Shown here piece after piece: positions 1 through 11,000 of a stretch of DNA of 18,567 nucleotides. The notes beneath the pieces were generated by a model. The model made no database searches, was not told the DNA's origin, and was given only the letters and a program-made list of their open reading frames with translations. This stretch comes from Glomus cerebriforme (taxonomy: Eukaryota > Glomeromycota > Glomeromycetes > Glomerales > Glomeraceae): NCBI GenBank assembly GCA_003550305.1, contig QKYT01000240.1, positions 14,473-33,039 on the forward strand, written 5' to 3'. Every line of letters begins with the position of its first letter. Within the stretch, counting starts at the first letter, position 1. Made by a program: the position numbers and the translations under genes.

Positions 1-227
1 TTATATCATACTTTGTGTTCTTCAAAATTTTGCAAATAAGTTTATTTTGACATAAATAGAATTGAAAAATAATTGGCAATATTGAATTTTTTAAAGAAAT
101 GCATCAGTTTGCGATATAATAATAATAAACTATGAGATTTTTTGATTTTTATCAAGTGATTAAAGGATGAATTAAATACTATATTTACATTTACAAGCTT
201 GTTAATTATAAAATATTGTACATAAAA

Positions 228-295
228 CCCTATAAAAAAATTTCTGGAAACAACTCCGATAAATGATCATTTTTCTGAAAATTTTTTTTATAGGG
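228..295. repeat. Hairpin-forming inverted repeat
   Basis: The left arm at 228-250 begins CCCTATAAAAAAATTTC and the right arm at 271-295 ends in its near reverse complement, GAAAATTTTTTTTATAGGG. The arms are about 23-25 bp with one length difference in the A/T run and one or two mismatches, separated by about 20 nt. It could be a tiny foldback element or the core of a larger one. The outer flanks do not match, so the repeat ends where the CCC/GGG ends. Confidence 0.6.
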
Positions 296-1449
296 AAATA
301 ATAAAGTTAAATTTGTCGAAAAAAAAATATGAGATTCCCCAGTTAAAAAATGCAATTATTGAAATATTTCTGAAAAATTCATCAAAAAGTTTTCTCTTTT
401 CGCAGATACTTATCTTTTTTGATATTTAAAGTATAATGATAAAGATATTACGAAATAAATTTATATTTTCCTTTTTAAATAACCTCCCGTGAGTGAAATG
501 TAAGTGAATTCTTAAATTTCCAACATATATTTGAAACGTTTTCTAAATCTTAATATTAAAGATATATTTCTTCTTACTTATAGTTATTTTTCTAATATAT
601 AATCATAAAAGAAAGAAGAAAATTTGCTTATGAAGAAACTCTATAAATATGGATGATGAATGTTTCAAAAAAAGAAAAAAAGAAAAAAGGAAATAAAAAT
701 CAAAGTTTATTAAATAAATCAAAATCAAATCAAATACGATAAAATCAAAAACAAAATCTTATAAACATTAATTATCAGAAAAGAATGAACTGTTCTATTC
801 ATCATTTTATATTCGGTTTTTTGTGCCTATTGGTCCTCCTTCGCTGTATGCACATCAAGCGAAAAATTGTGATTGTATCGTAATCCTGCCAATATTTCCA
901 GCTGTTCGTTGTAAACTTTTTAATAATATGAACTTCACTCGAGCTTTGTTTAACATGTAGATTATTATTAGATAGATATATTTACAGTGTATTTTTTTTA
1001 GTAATTTATCATTTTATAAAATTATAAATATTAAAATCGTTCTTCTCACGCATTAATTTGAAATTTGAATGATACGAATATAAACTCAATAAACATCTAA
1101 GAAGCTATGAAAACATTTGGGTTAAACAATCCTATCTTTTCAATTAGGTTATTTCAAGCTAGGACTTTTAGTAATTCTCGTAAATTACAAAATGCTGTCA
1201 ATTAAAAAGTTTACACAACAATTAATGCATTAAGAATTGTTGATTTCAACCAATCGATATGAAGTATTTAAATTCATAGAATTTTACATCAAAGAAAAAT
1301 GATTAACTAATAAAAAGTTTTATCTACAAACATTTTAAAATATATAAACGGCCAACTAAAATTTGTAAAAGTTCGACAAGGTATTAAAAAAGTTTGTTTT
1401 TATTTGGTTATTTAATATTGCCGCAGGTGATTATCGCATCAGAGGTGAA

Positions 1450-1870
1450 TTTTGGTCAGAGTTTCACTACATTTAAATTCCGATATATCACGTGATAATT
1501 TTTTTGATATTCCTCTTCGTCATATTTTTTTCTTACCATATGGTTATTATATGTATACCATATAAAAAATGTGCTCTATTTTCTGGACGTTAATATTGAC
1601 AAAATGTCAGAGTTCCATTGATTAATACTGATTAATGTTATAATGATTCAGCAATTACATAATTATTATGGAAAATGGATTAGTCAGGGTTACATAGATT
1701 AGATAACCGGCGCCACAATTCAATTAAAATATTTACCTGAGAGAATTATTATATGTAAATTTAGTTATTTTTTAGCTATATTTCCTTCAAAAAAAGAGAT
1801 TTTATAAACCAAATGTTCAAATTAATATTATATTATATTCATTTTTGGCAGTAAAAATAATATAATTCCA
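1450..1870 (+). repeat. Dispersed repeat, copy A
   Basis: This stretch aligns, in the same order and orientation, with 14480-14930. Shared blocks are TATCACGTGATA (about 1486-1498, matching about 14537-14548), a block of about 45 bp running from TCATATTTTTT through CATATGGTTATT (about 1528-1558, matching about 14736-14780), and an ATTTATAAACCAAA block near 1800-1812 (matching 14876-14887). The copies are diverged by substitutions and indels. Copy B has about 180 extra bases between the first two blocks. No coding potential is visible, so this is most likely a non-autonomous element or its remnant. Confidence 0.5.
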
Positions 1871-2143
1871 ATTATGTGCATTTGGACCTTTATTTTGTTC
1901 ATAATTCTCGTTGAGTGTTATGTTTGACGTTGAGCAAACTGTCATAAATTTAAATAAGTAAGTTTTTAATGTAAATGATTAGTTTTGTCTATACATTTAC
2001 CTATACTAACAGCATAGAATATAGTGCTTGCATTTCCCATAACATTCTTCGCTATATTTCCGATTATTTTACGTTATAATTTAAACTAACCCAGTCTTAT
2101 ATGGTAGTTTGAGACGTTAAACATTTAAAATTTACTAGCTTGG

Positions 2144-2204
2144 TTTGGGATATGGTTAAATTTCGGATATATGATTGTCCCAGGTTTGATTTGGGATATG
2201 GTTA
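2144..2204 (+). repeat. Short direct repeat pair
   Basis: The 15-mer TTTGGGATATGGTTA occurs at 2144-2158 and again at 2190-2204, a spacing of 46 bp. Similar but imperfect sequence follows each copy. It is probably the remains of a tandem duplication. No function is suggested. Confidence 0.6.
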
Positions 2205-4227
2205 CGTTTGGGCTACAACATCACCATAAATAAAACTGGAGAAACCGATAATTATTATTGATTGTAGAGTATAAAAGTATATATTCAATAAACCGTCAGG
2301 TTCTTAATTCTTTATCACGCATTGATGTTTTAGATGTCGATATGTTTCAGTTCGCCTACATTGTCTCTTTTTTTTTTTTCTTTTTTTTTTTTTGTGTTTA
2401 AAAGCAATTTCCTAACTTGTTAATTGATTTTTATTTCATAATTTAAAGAAAATAAAAAATTTTTAAGCAAATCAAGGATGGTTTATATGAAGAAAGGTAG
2501 CGCCAAATGTTTCAAAGTTAGGTTAAATATAATCAGGAGAATAGTAAATATAAGACATATTAAATATAAGTATTTATAAAATGAAAAGTTTTTTTAAGGC
2601 AAAATAATTTTTTTTTTTTAATTATATTTTTAATTTAATGATCATGATAAAGTCAAAATTTACATGTTTCTTTTTTATTTTTTCAATCCGATTTGGAATG
2701 ATATTTTTTTCGTAGAAGGCAATTAAACAAAGATAACTTTTGATCAATAATTTGCATTTTATCTTAAGTTAGAACTCAATATATCAAAATTTATAAGTAT
2801 GATATACCAATTTTTATATTCTTAAGTCGGAATTATGGGTTCTGCCAAAATTGTAATAACGGTTACAGTACGGGTGCGAAATTAATTATGACTTACACAG
2901 TATGCCCGTAATGTTCTACTCTTAATTTCAAATAACCTACCCACCTTTAGCCTGCATAGCCTGCATGTAATAGCATATAATAAATATTTTTTTTTTATAA
3001 CGCGTAAATATAAATTATGACTCAAATATATATAGAAAATTACTAGGTTAATTTTGTCATTCCATTCAAGTTTGTTAAAATGCTCTTTTAAATAGGTTTA
3101 TAAAGTATGCCATCAGCATATTCCAAAACCATTCATTTTTATCCTCACCAATTTCTATGTTTGTGATTCTATAGAATTTTACTATATTTGCATGAAAATA
3201 AATATTCAGGTGTAATTATATAAAATACAATAATAAATTATTAATATAAAATATAAATGAGGGAATCATGGAAATTATAAATTTCAAACCTCTTTTACTA
3301 TTTCATTTAGAGTTGAAGTTTGTCTATCGAAAGATTTCAAAGCTAAAATACAGTAGTTTTAGTATTTTTCCAGTTAGCACAAAAAATGCTTCCAAATGCA
3401 CTGTTACTTATTGATTTTATATTTTTAAAGTCTAAATATTTATAATATTTAATATGTTCATTAGAAATTGAATTTTCTAACCAATCAATATAATAATTTA
3501 AATCTTTAATGCAGTAACATTTGATATTTTTTTTTTATTAATCAGCAAGTCCAGCATCAATGAGTTTGATAAAGGAAACATGATGTAATATTTATTTCCA
3601 TTTTCAGTTTGACTTTAGTAACTGGTAAATAATAATAATAATAATATTTTTTTATGATCAAATTTTATATTTATTATTTATTTACTTTTTTTATAAATAT
3701 GATTTAAATGATAGGGGCTATAAAAAAATATGTAGTAATACTTGTATTTATTTGAGTTAGATTATTATATCTCAGTCGCACACGCGATCGATGGTAGTAC
3801 ATTATATCTTTAATAAAATTTCATTATGACAGTTCTGATATTTCGCATGACATGATAATCTAATATTACATAATCATATACTAATATACAACGCATATTA
3901 TGACTCATGTGTACAATTATACTCATACATTAGCCCATAATTAAAAATGGTAATAAAAAATGAACAAATAAATCTAAATTAAGTAGTACATTACACAATT
4001 AATAATAAAACTACATAATTAGTTGTAATGACACATCCTTTGTAAATTTTACAATGGTAAAAATATATATAAATACCAACAAAAAATTTTTTTTCTCTAA
4101 ATTAAATAAATTAATGTTAAATAAAAGCCTAGATTCACTGGATTTTCCTTTAAACTCTTTTCGTTTTATAATTTCTTTCTATAATTTTATTTTCTCTCTA
4201 TAATAACCCTTTTAAAAATAAACAAAT

Positions 4228-4450
4228 CCTTTAAATTTNTTCTTTATCTTTCCTTATACTGTATATAGAGGTCTTCCTCGTATCAGGCAAGGAAGGTCCA
4301 GCAGGTAGTTTCCTATCTAGCTGGTTTGTTTTTTTTTAAATTCCTTTAAACTTCCTTTTCTCTTCCTTATACTGTATATAGAGATCTTTCTCGTATCAGA
4401 CAAGGAAAGCCGGTCAGATAGTTGAATATTTCCTAACTGGCTGGTTGTTT
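4228..4450 (+). repeat. 113-bp tandem repeat, two copies
   Basis: The block TCCTTATACTGTATATAGAG starts at 4251 and again at 4364, giving a 113-bp period. Each copy continues with a [G/A]TCTT[C/T]CTCGTATCAG[G/A]CAAGGAA block and ends with a CTGGCTGGTT-like segment. Each unit holds short inverted segments: CTTCC paired with GGAAG around CGTATCAGGC, and a weaker pair around the CTGG end. An ambiguous base lies in the first unit at 4239. The repeat directly precedes a decayed coding relic and may be part of the same mobile element. Confidence 0.7.
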
Positions 4451-4479
4451 AGATTAGAATTCCCTTCTCACTTATTTCA

Positions 4480-5265
4480 CTTAAATCCAGTAACTCTAAA
4501 GATACCATCTGTTAGCAAGAAGTCCATTACCAGAGTCTATTATAAGTTAAAAATCTGTAAGATACTAAAATCTGAAAGTTGAAACCTGCCTCTCCTAAAA
4601 AGAAGATAATTAAGATATTATGGAATTTAGCAAAACAAGATGATAAGAAAGAAACAGCAATTTTATAACAGAAAATGGAGAAACAAAATATATAAAGCAG
4701 AAAAAAAGAAGGTGCAATGCAGCAGTGCTCATGTTAGACCTTTTAAACAATGACAAAAGAATCTATGGATAACACAAATATATACTGTATGATAATAAGA
4801 AAGCAAGTTAAATGAGTGAATAAAGAATTAAAGACTAAAGAAATTATTGAAAATGAAATTTCAATAAGAAAAAATGAGAAGAAAGCTATAAACAGAAATG
4901 CACAGAAACAAAATGAACAATTTGAGGAAAAAGTATATAAATGAAGAAAGTTATACTAAGAAAATACTAGGATTATCGGAGATTACTTATGAAGTGCAGA
5001 AGAAAGTGAGAATTATTGAGAAAGATACATTTTAAGAAAGACTAAAAAAAAATATCCGGAGAATCAGAAAAGAAGAAAAGTATTAAAATGGGAGAATAAT
5101 TTGAGATTAATAAGTTCTATCATATTAATTGAAACATACGAAAAATAAAGATGTAATAAGTTAGAAATAGAAAGAAATAATGATATGAATTAGAAAANAG
5201 AAAATCAGAAAATNGANAAGTATTAACAAAATTATATGAATTTGCTAACAGAATTGGATAAAATA
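4480..5265 (+). pseudogene. Decayed Lys/Glu-rich coding relic, probably of a multicopy element
   Basis: The plus strand is strongly purine-rich, and reading across frames gives segments that look like one degraded charged protein. Examples are KEIIENEISIRKNEKKAINR (about 4837-4896), then after a stop and frame change GLSEITYEVQKKVRIIEKDTF (about 4969-5032), KWENNLRLISSIILIETYEK (about 5088-5147), and near 5220 KLYEFANRIG. Stops and small indels separate these segments, so no product can be made. Three ambiguous bases (5198, 5214, 5217) fall here. Such ambiguity is expected when several similar copies are collapsed in assembly. I do not recognise the protein with certainty. It resembles repeated lysine-rich open frames of Rhizophagus genomes, but that is recollection only. 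Confidence 0.4.
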
Positions 5266-6249
5266 ATAAACAATATTCGTATAACAATTAGTAAATTAAT
5301 TTAGATTTATTAAGATAGAATAGTTTAGAGACATTTAATTATACTGAAAATTTTTATTTTTTAATTTTAAATTAATCAAATGAACAAATTAAGAAAAAAC
5401 ATTTATTACTGTATTTTTAAACAAAAGAAAAATAATAAAATAAACTCTTTTATTTAAATTATTTTAAAATATTTAATATAAATTAATTAATTTCTAGTCA
5501 CTATTATGTTAAATATTATTTTGTGAGTTATGTTTTTGGTTGATACATTTAATTTTTATAATTGATAATTTAATAAAATAATTGGATTATTTTGATATTG
5601 TAATACAGTGGTTTTTGTCTAAAGAAAGAATAAATAATATTAGCAATTAGTTAATCCGTCATCCAAAGATCATGTATCCAATCTGTTCTGTTCTGTCAAA
5701 TGTGATCTGAATCTGAACGGTTCATCTGATGAGTGATCTGTTAGTTATTGTGATCGAAGTTTAAAATAATTTTTTTTTCAAATATATAATTTTAATTTTA
5801 ATGTTCCTTTTAATAATAAAACTAATTGCTACACAGAAAACTCTTAAGCAACCAATGGAAATTTAAGAGCCAAAAATAGAAATTTGATTATTTTATAGAG
5901 TTTTTCCCGTATTCTTTATTTTACTTGTGAATTTTGTAATTGTTTTTCTTTTCTAATTTGCAAATAGTCTAATTACCCAGGACCTTCTAACTAAGCTGTT
6001 GTTGAGAGAACAACTACATTTTACTTATAATAAGCAAGTTATTTAGGAAGAATATTTAAACTTTTCTTTTCTTTTTTAGGAATGGTTTTTTAGCTTGATC
6101 TTGGTAAGTATCAATGATGTTGGAGAGGTTTCATGTTTATCTTTTCAGGAATAGCAGTAACATTCCTCCTTTCTTCAAAAAAAGGAAACAAGGAACTTGG
6201 CATTTTTAAGGAATGGATTCTGTCTGGACTGAAATAATTTAGATAAGTA
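5266..6249. other. AT-rich spacer without a supported gene
   Basis: I see no gene. At about 5680-5745 there is a cluster of imperfect hexamers of the ATCTGA / GATCTG / TTCTG type, which reads as a decayed simple repeat. The stretch from about 5960 to 6240 is less AT-rich and could be an old element fragment ending at the A next to the Helitron-like terminus at 6250. Confidence 0.5.
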
Positions 6250-6910
6250 CTAGCGTAACCCGTTGCCCCGCACCGGGATCAATGAGGTTAAACTAATCGT
6301 GTACATAAAATATTCCAGAAATAAGCTGTGACATAAATAACAAAAAAATGCTGATCTATATTCAGGCAAATTAGTTCCCACATGGCAACAATAGCAGATA
6401 GGTGGCTTAAAGTTTTTATTTGTTAATAATTAGAAATTTTATAGGTCATATATATTAAAATGTTATAAATTATGTTTACAGTTTAAACACCTTGAAAGAC
6501 TTCACTATAAACAATATTTTTAGTCTAACATCATATGATCAAATATAGATTACCTATTTCATATCAGATGTCAGATATCCGATTTATAAAAATTATCTAG
6601 TAAAAAAAAACAAAAAAAAATCAATAGGTTAATTAATAATCACGCCACTCATCAGATCGCCGCAGTACGCCATTTTCATTTCGCCGCCTGAACCTAAAAT
6701 AGAATTTCATTCTAAGGATAGATCAGGCGCAGGTGTATCACGCATTTGATTATTATGAATGATTTGACTCATAAATCAAATACTAATGTAATGACACCGG
6801 TGACATTCTGGTATATACCAGCATGATTTTGTATTTGAAAAACCACTTTTCCAATAATCACTTATTTTCAGAATAAAATAAACAAAAATAATAGAACTTA
6901 TTATATTAGA
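6250..6910 (-). mobile_element. Candidate non-autonomous Helitron-like element
   Basis: Read on the minus strand, the left end carries what is expected of a Helitron 3' end. There is a GC-rich stem-loop at 6277-6259 with 8-nt arms CCCGGTGC / GCAACGGG, seven of eight pairs and a 3-nt loop. Then come five bases, and then CTAG at 6253-6250 followed by T. It stands out sharply from its AT-rich surroundings. For the 5' end, the best candidate is TCTAATATAATAAG starting at 6910, preceded by A, which would give a 661-bp element between A and T. That end is a weak guess in such AT-rich DNA. No replication-initiator or helicase coding sequence is visible, so the element would depend on proteins from elsewhere. 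Confidence 0.4.
6808..6821. repeat. Perfect 14-bp palindrome
   Basis: CTGGTATATACCAG is its own reverse complement. Just before it, 6797-6807 (CCGGTGACATT) equals an 11-bp piece of the right inverted terminus of the intron element at 13081-13091. It could be a lone remnant of a terminal repeat. No role is otherwise indicated. Confidence 0.45.
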
Positions 6911-7950
6911 TAAATTAATATTTTGTTTATCTATATAAAATTTCTTTCCATTGTAAATGTGGAAATTGATCTATAAATTCTATGATTGGTTCAAAAATTG
7001 CATCATCAGCCACAAATATTATTTTGTAATTTCATGTGACATTTATCTTAGAAAATATTTCGCATTTTTGCACTTTGAAAAAATATTAAAATTTTAGTTT
7101 TTCAAAATATAGAGAAATTTAATTTTTCACACTTTTAAAATATAAAGGACATTCTTATTTATATTTTAATAAAAAAAACAAATATTTATTTGTAATTTGA
7201 TATTGAATAAAATAAATAAAAAATGCGTACTTATATCATTACAAAAACACCTGTAACTTCGCAAATATTTAAGCTATCTTAATGCAATTTAATATCTGAG
7301 TATTTCTATACTAATTAATCATCTTTGCTTAGTCTTTTAAGGTCTATTGCATTTAACCAAATTGCTGAAATTACGCTGAAACAAACACAGCATAGTATTT
7401 CATTAGAAAATCAATATAAATAACTCAAGCAAACACTCAAAATAGCTTGTTAAAAAGTTGATATTTAAATAGTCTTACACCTGCTGAATAACTTTGCTTA
7501 TTTAACAAAAAGCCAGTTTGTTTAAATAAAATAAAATCACTACGCAAAAAAACGTGTCTGTTAAAAAGAGTTAATGTGAAAATAATATTCCATACTTGAG
7601 CTAGTTTATATTCAAAAATATTTAGAATATTAAGTTTTTCAAAAATATTTAAGATATAAAAGGGAAGGAAGGTAAAAGAAAATAAACAAGATTTCCCGTA
7701 ACCAAATTTGGTGTGATTGTAGAAAAAATATTTGTCATCCTGTGTCACACCCTTCATCTTAGGGATAAAATATTTTTGATAGGTGAAATCCTATTTGTCA
7801 CAATTATTTGTCACAGAGATAATTTCTGAATGCCATAATTCCGGCCAAAGAATTTCATCAACCCAAATTTGGATAATCATTTTTCGGGAGAAAATGCCGT
7901 GTATCGTATAACAAAAATTTTTATTTATTTATTTACTTATATATTTTTAT
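6911..7950. other. AT-rich spacer upstream of the kinase gene
   Basis: No gene is supported. The one longer open frame, on the minus strand at 7437-7757, is low-complexity and rich in Phe, Leu, Ile and Asn. It has no recognisable motif and I take it as chance. The right part holds the upstream region of the kinase gene, with two CArG-like palindromes, two ATTTGTCAC repeats near 7792-7815 and an AATTCCGGCCAAAG motif near 7840 that resembles a motif inside the intron element. Confidence 0.5.
7701..7872 (+). promoter_or_regulatory. Pair of CArG-like palindromes upstream of the kinase gene
   Basis: CCAAATTTGG occurs at 7702-7711, inside a 12-bp perfect palindrome ACCAAATTTGGT, and again at 7863-7872. 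Both fit CC(A/T)6GG, the core site of MADS-box factors of the SRF/MCM1 class. They lie about 310 and 150 bp before the start codon. Two copies in a suitable place are suggestive, but binding is only inferred. Confidence 0.3.
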
Positions 7951-7952
7951 TA

Positions 7953-7986
7953 TTTTTTTTTAAAAAAAAAAAAAAAATTTTTTTTT
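7953..7986 (+). promoter_or_regulatory. Poly-T/poly-A/poly-T tract in the promoter
   Basis: Nine T, sixteen A and nine T follow each other directly, ending 31 bp before the ATG at 8018. Long dA:dT tracts of this kind disfavour nucleosomes and are common in fungal promoters. The arms can also pair with each other. The exact lengths are uncertain because homopolymers are error-prone. Confidence 0.4.
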
Positions 7987-8017
7987 GGCAACATATCAGA
8001 TATAAACAAATTTAATA

Positions 8018-11000
8018 ATGTCGGAAAACGTTAAAATAAAAGATCTAAATTATTGGCTGGAAAATTCAATTGCTGAAGAGCATATTAAATATTATGAATA
8101 TTCGAACTTTACAAATATTCAGCAAATAGGGAGAGGTTCATATGGAAATGTTGTTCGTGTTAATTGGAAAAATTCTGATCGTTTTTTCGCTTTAAAATCT
8201 TTTAATAATGATGAACAAACTATTAAAGTAGTTGTAAAAGAGGTATAGTGCAGTAATTATAATTATTTATATGATTTATTAATAAAAAAAATTAAGATAT
8301 TGCTTTACAAATTTTTGCTAGTTAAAATTGCATCGGAGCGTTGACGATCACGAAAATATTGTAAGGCTATATGGAATCACGAAAGTAGAAGGTAGGCATT
8401 AGAAATATTACACATAATCCATTAATTTGTTGCTAATACAGTATATATATATCTTTTTTTATTCAGATACAACTCATCAAATAAATAAGTACTCTTTAGT
8501 CTTAGAATATGCTAATGAAGGTACGCTGAATACTTACTTAAATGATCACATTAATGATCTCAACTGGAATGATAGATATCGTTTAGCGTTTCAACTATCA
8601 AGTGCTGTAGAATTTTTACATGATAAAGATATTATTCATCGTGATTTGGTAATGTATTATATTAATATTATTTTAACAATTTACTACTCTGTATTAAAGG
8701 TTAAATATTAATAATATTTACTTGTAATTAAAGCATGCAAACAATATTCTTGTCCATCAGAAAAATATTAAATTAGCAGATTTTGGTTTATCAAAAAAAA
8801 TTGCTGAAGCATCAAGCAATACATCAAAAATTCTTGGTGTAGTACCTTATGTGGATCCAAAAATTTTCAATGATCAAAGCCAAAATTATAAATTAAATAA
8901 AAAATCTGATGTATTTAGTATTGGAGTTTTGATGTGGCAGATTTCAAGTGGATTCGGACCATTTAAAAGGATTGAGTATGATGCATGTTTAATCCTATCT
9001 ATAGTAAATGGTAAAAGAGAAGAAATTATTGATGGGACTCCTGTCGAATATAGCAAATTATATACAGGTAATAAATAACTAAATATTACCATTGCTTGTA
9101 CTATAAAATCTTGAATACTAATTTTTATTTATTTATTTACTTAGAATGTTGGGAATATGAGCCAAATAAACGTCCAAATATACAGCATGTTGTTTCAATT
9201 CTTAAAGCAATTTTATCTCCTGAACAAAATGATATAGTAATTTACACTGACAATGAAGAGAAACCATTAGAAGAATATAATTCGATTTCAAACAGCAAAG
9301 AAACTATAGAAATAAATAATAATTTGATAGATAATATGTCATTAAATATATATAGATGTGAAAGTCTAAAACATTATTTTTTGGAAGAAAAACAATTAGA
9401 AAAATATGAGTCAAGTTCAAACAGCAAAGGAATTATGGATATGAATGAAGATTTAATGAATAGCATGTCAAATATTGCATCATTAAATATTAATGAATGT
9501 GGAAGTAGTATAGGCTTACAAAATCATTCTCTAGGTATAAGTAAACTTGAGAATAATTTAAGTACATCAAATCAAACAACAGAGTCATCAATGGATACAC
9601 ATGTTTATAACAATCAATTGCTTCTCAAACTAGAAGAGGATGGATTTATTACGCCAGATGATAAAGTAAAAGAACTCATAAAGGATTTAACTGAAACAAA
9701 ATTTTTATATGCTTTAAAATTACTTTTTGAGAATTTTCAAAATAAATTTTCTTCCCAAGTTTTAATAAATTCATTAAAAGCTTTGGCTGATCCCACTACA
9801 TTCGATTATTATTCAAAAGAAAATATAACAAGATTGGAACTACATTTGCGAACTTTAGGAGCAATTTTGGAACAGATATGTTTTTCGCAAACAGTCCTTG
9901 TTCTTAGTAAAGATCTTCAATATAAGGTTTATAATTCTTTGACAAAATTTATGGAATTTCACCAAATAACAACACAAACAATTAATAATTTTCAAAAGAA
10001 TGAAAATGAAAAAAATAACATTAACAAATATAATTATAATATTGATTTTTTATTGATTCACTTGCGGAATACATTAAATAGTCTACGTGATGATATAACA
10101 TGGTTTCAAGAACTTTTAAGAAAAGTTAAAAATATATTAAGTGCTATTTTAAATATTACACCATCATCTAAAGTTACTGAACCAAATGATAATTATTCAA
10201 TATCATCAATGTTTACTCAATTGCGACAAGACTTAAATTTCAAACATCCAGTAGCACCTTATTATGCAAATTGGAGAATTATGTTAATAATTCAAAACAA
10301 TATTTTAAATTGGTCAGAAAGTGATGAGGTTATTAATAAAAAATTTGGAGAAATGATTTTAATGGAATATTTTTGGAATTACTTAGAAGAAGAATTGATT
10401 AATATTGCTGATAATATCATGTTAAATTCCCAAACTAAATTTGATGAAGTGTCAAATAAACTTTCTAAATCTCTAAGCAATACTGGAAGTTTTTTAAATG
10501 ATCTTATTGGAAATGAGCCTCTTGAATTACCAAATACATTATGGTTTGGAATATTAGATCTTGCACAAACCCTTATTCAAAAATCCACTCAAACAGCTAC
10601 ATATGGTCTTTGTTATTATATGGCAATTGAATCACTTAATAAAGCCCCAAATAGCTTTATTCAATTTAAAGCAGTTGAAATATTATTGCATTTATATAAT
10701 ATTAATAATGAATTATTTTCAGTAATAGAAATTGACTTTGACCAATATTCTAAAAAATTAAATGAAAACAACTTAACAATAAACTCTTTAGAAAAAGTTG
10801 AAGAATTTAAGAATTTATTAAAATTTGTTAAAGAAAAATGCAATGAAGATTTAAAGATAATTAATAATGATAGTAAAATTGGAAAAGAAAAAGGAAAAAG
10901 GAAAAGTTTAGTTCAGGATACATACTTTAAAGAAGAACAAATATCAAAGCCTTCTAATATTTTAGATATTATTGCAGATAAGATAACTTGTCCAATTAGT

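Larger units (their letters stand above)
1..4227. other. AT-rich spacer without a supported gene
   Basis: No open frame of useful length and no recognisable protein fragment was found on either strand. The stretch holds homopolymer and simple tracts (polypyrimidine at about 2365-2394, poly-T near 2609-2620, an AAT run at about 3628-3645), a hairpin at 228-295, one copy of a dispersed repeat at about 1450-1870 and a spaced direct repeat at 2144-2204. A slightly less AT-rich patch at about 815-935 and another at about 2830-2960 could be old gene or element remains, but stops occur in every frame I tried. I see nothing else in it. Confidence 0.6.

Noticed and set aside
4228..4450. CRISPR-like or satellite array
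   Set aside because: There are only two units, with 113-bp period and no constant repeat-spacer pattern, and the organism is a eukaryote.
7437..7757. Minus-strand gene of 106 residues
   Set aside because: It is low-complexity, with no motif, no codon bias unlike the spacer and no conserved neighbour. It is probably chance.
8018..9078. A kinase pseudogene cut into several pieces by stop codons
   Set aside because: Each stop lies in a GT-AG intron of 75-85 nt, and splicing gives a complete kinase domain with all catalytic residues.
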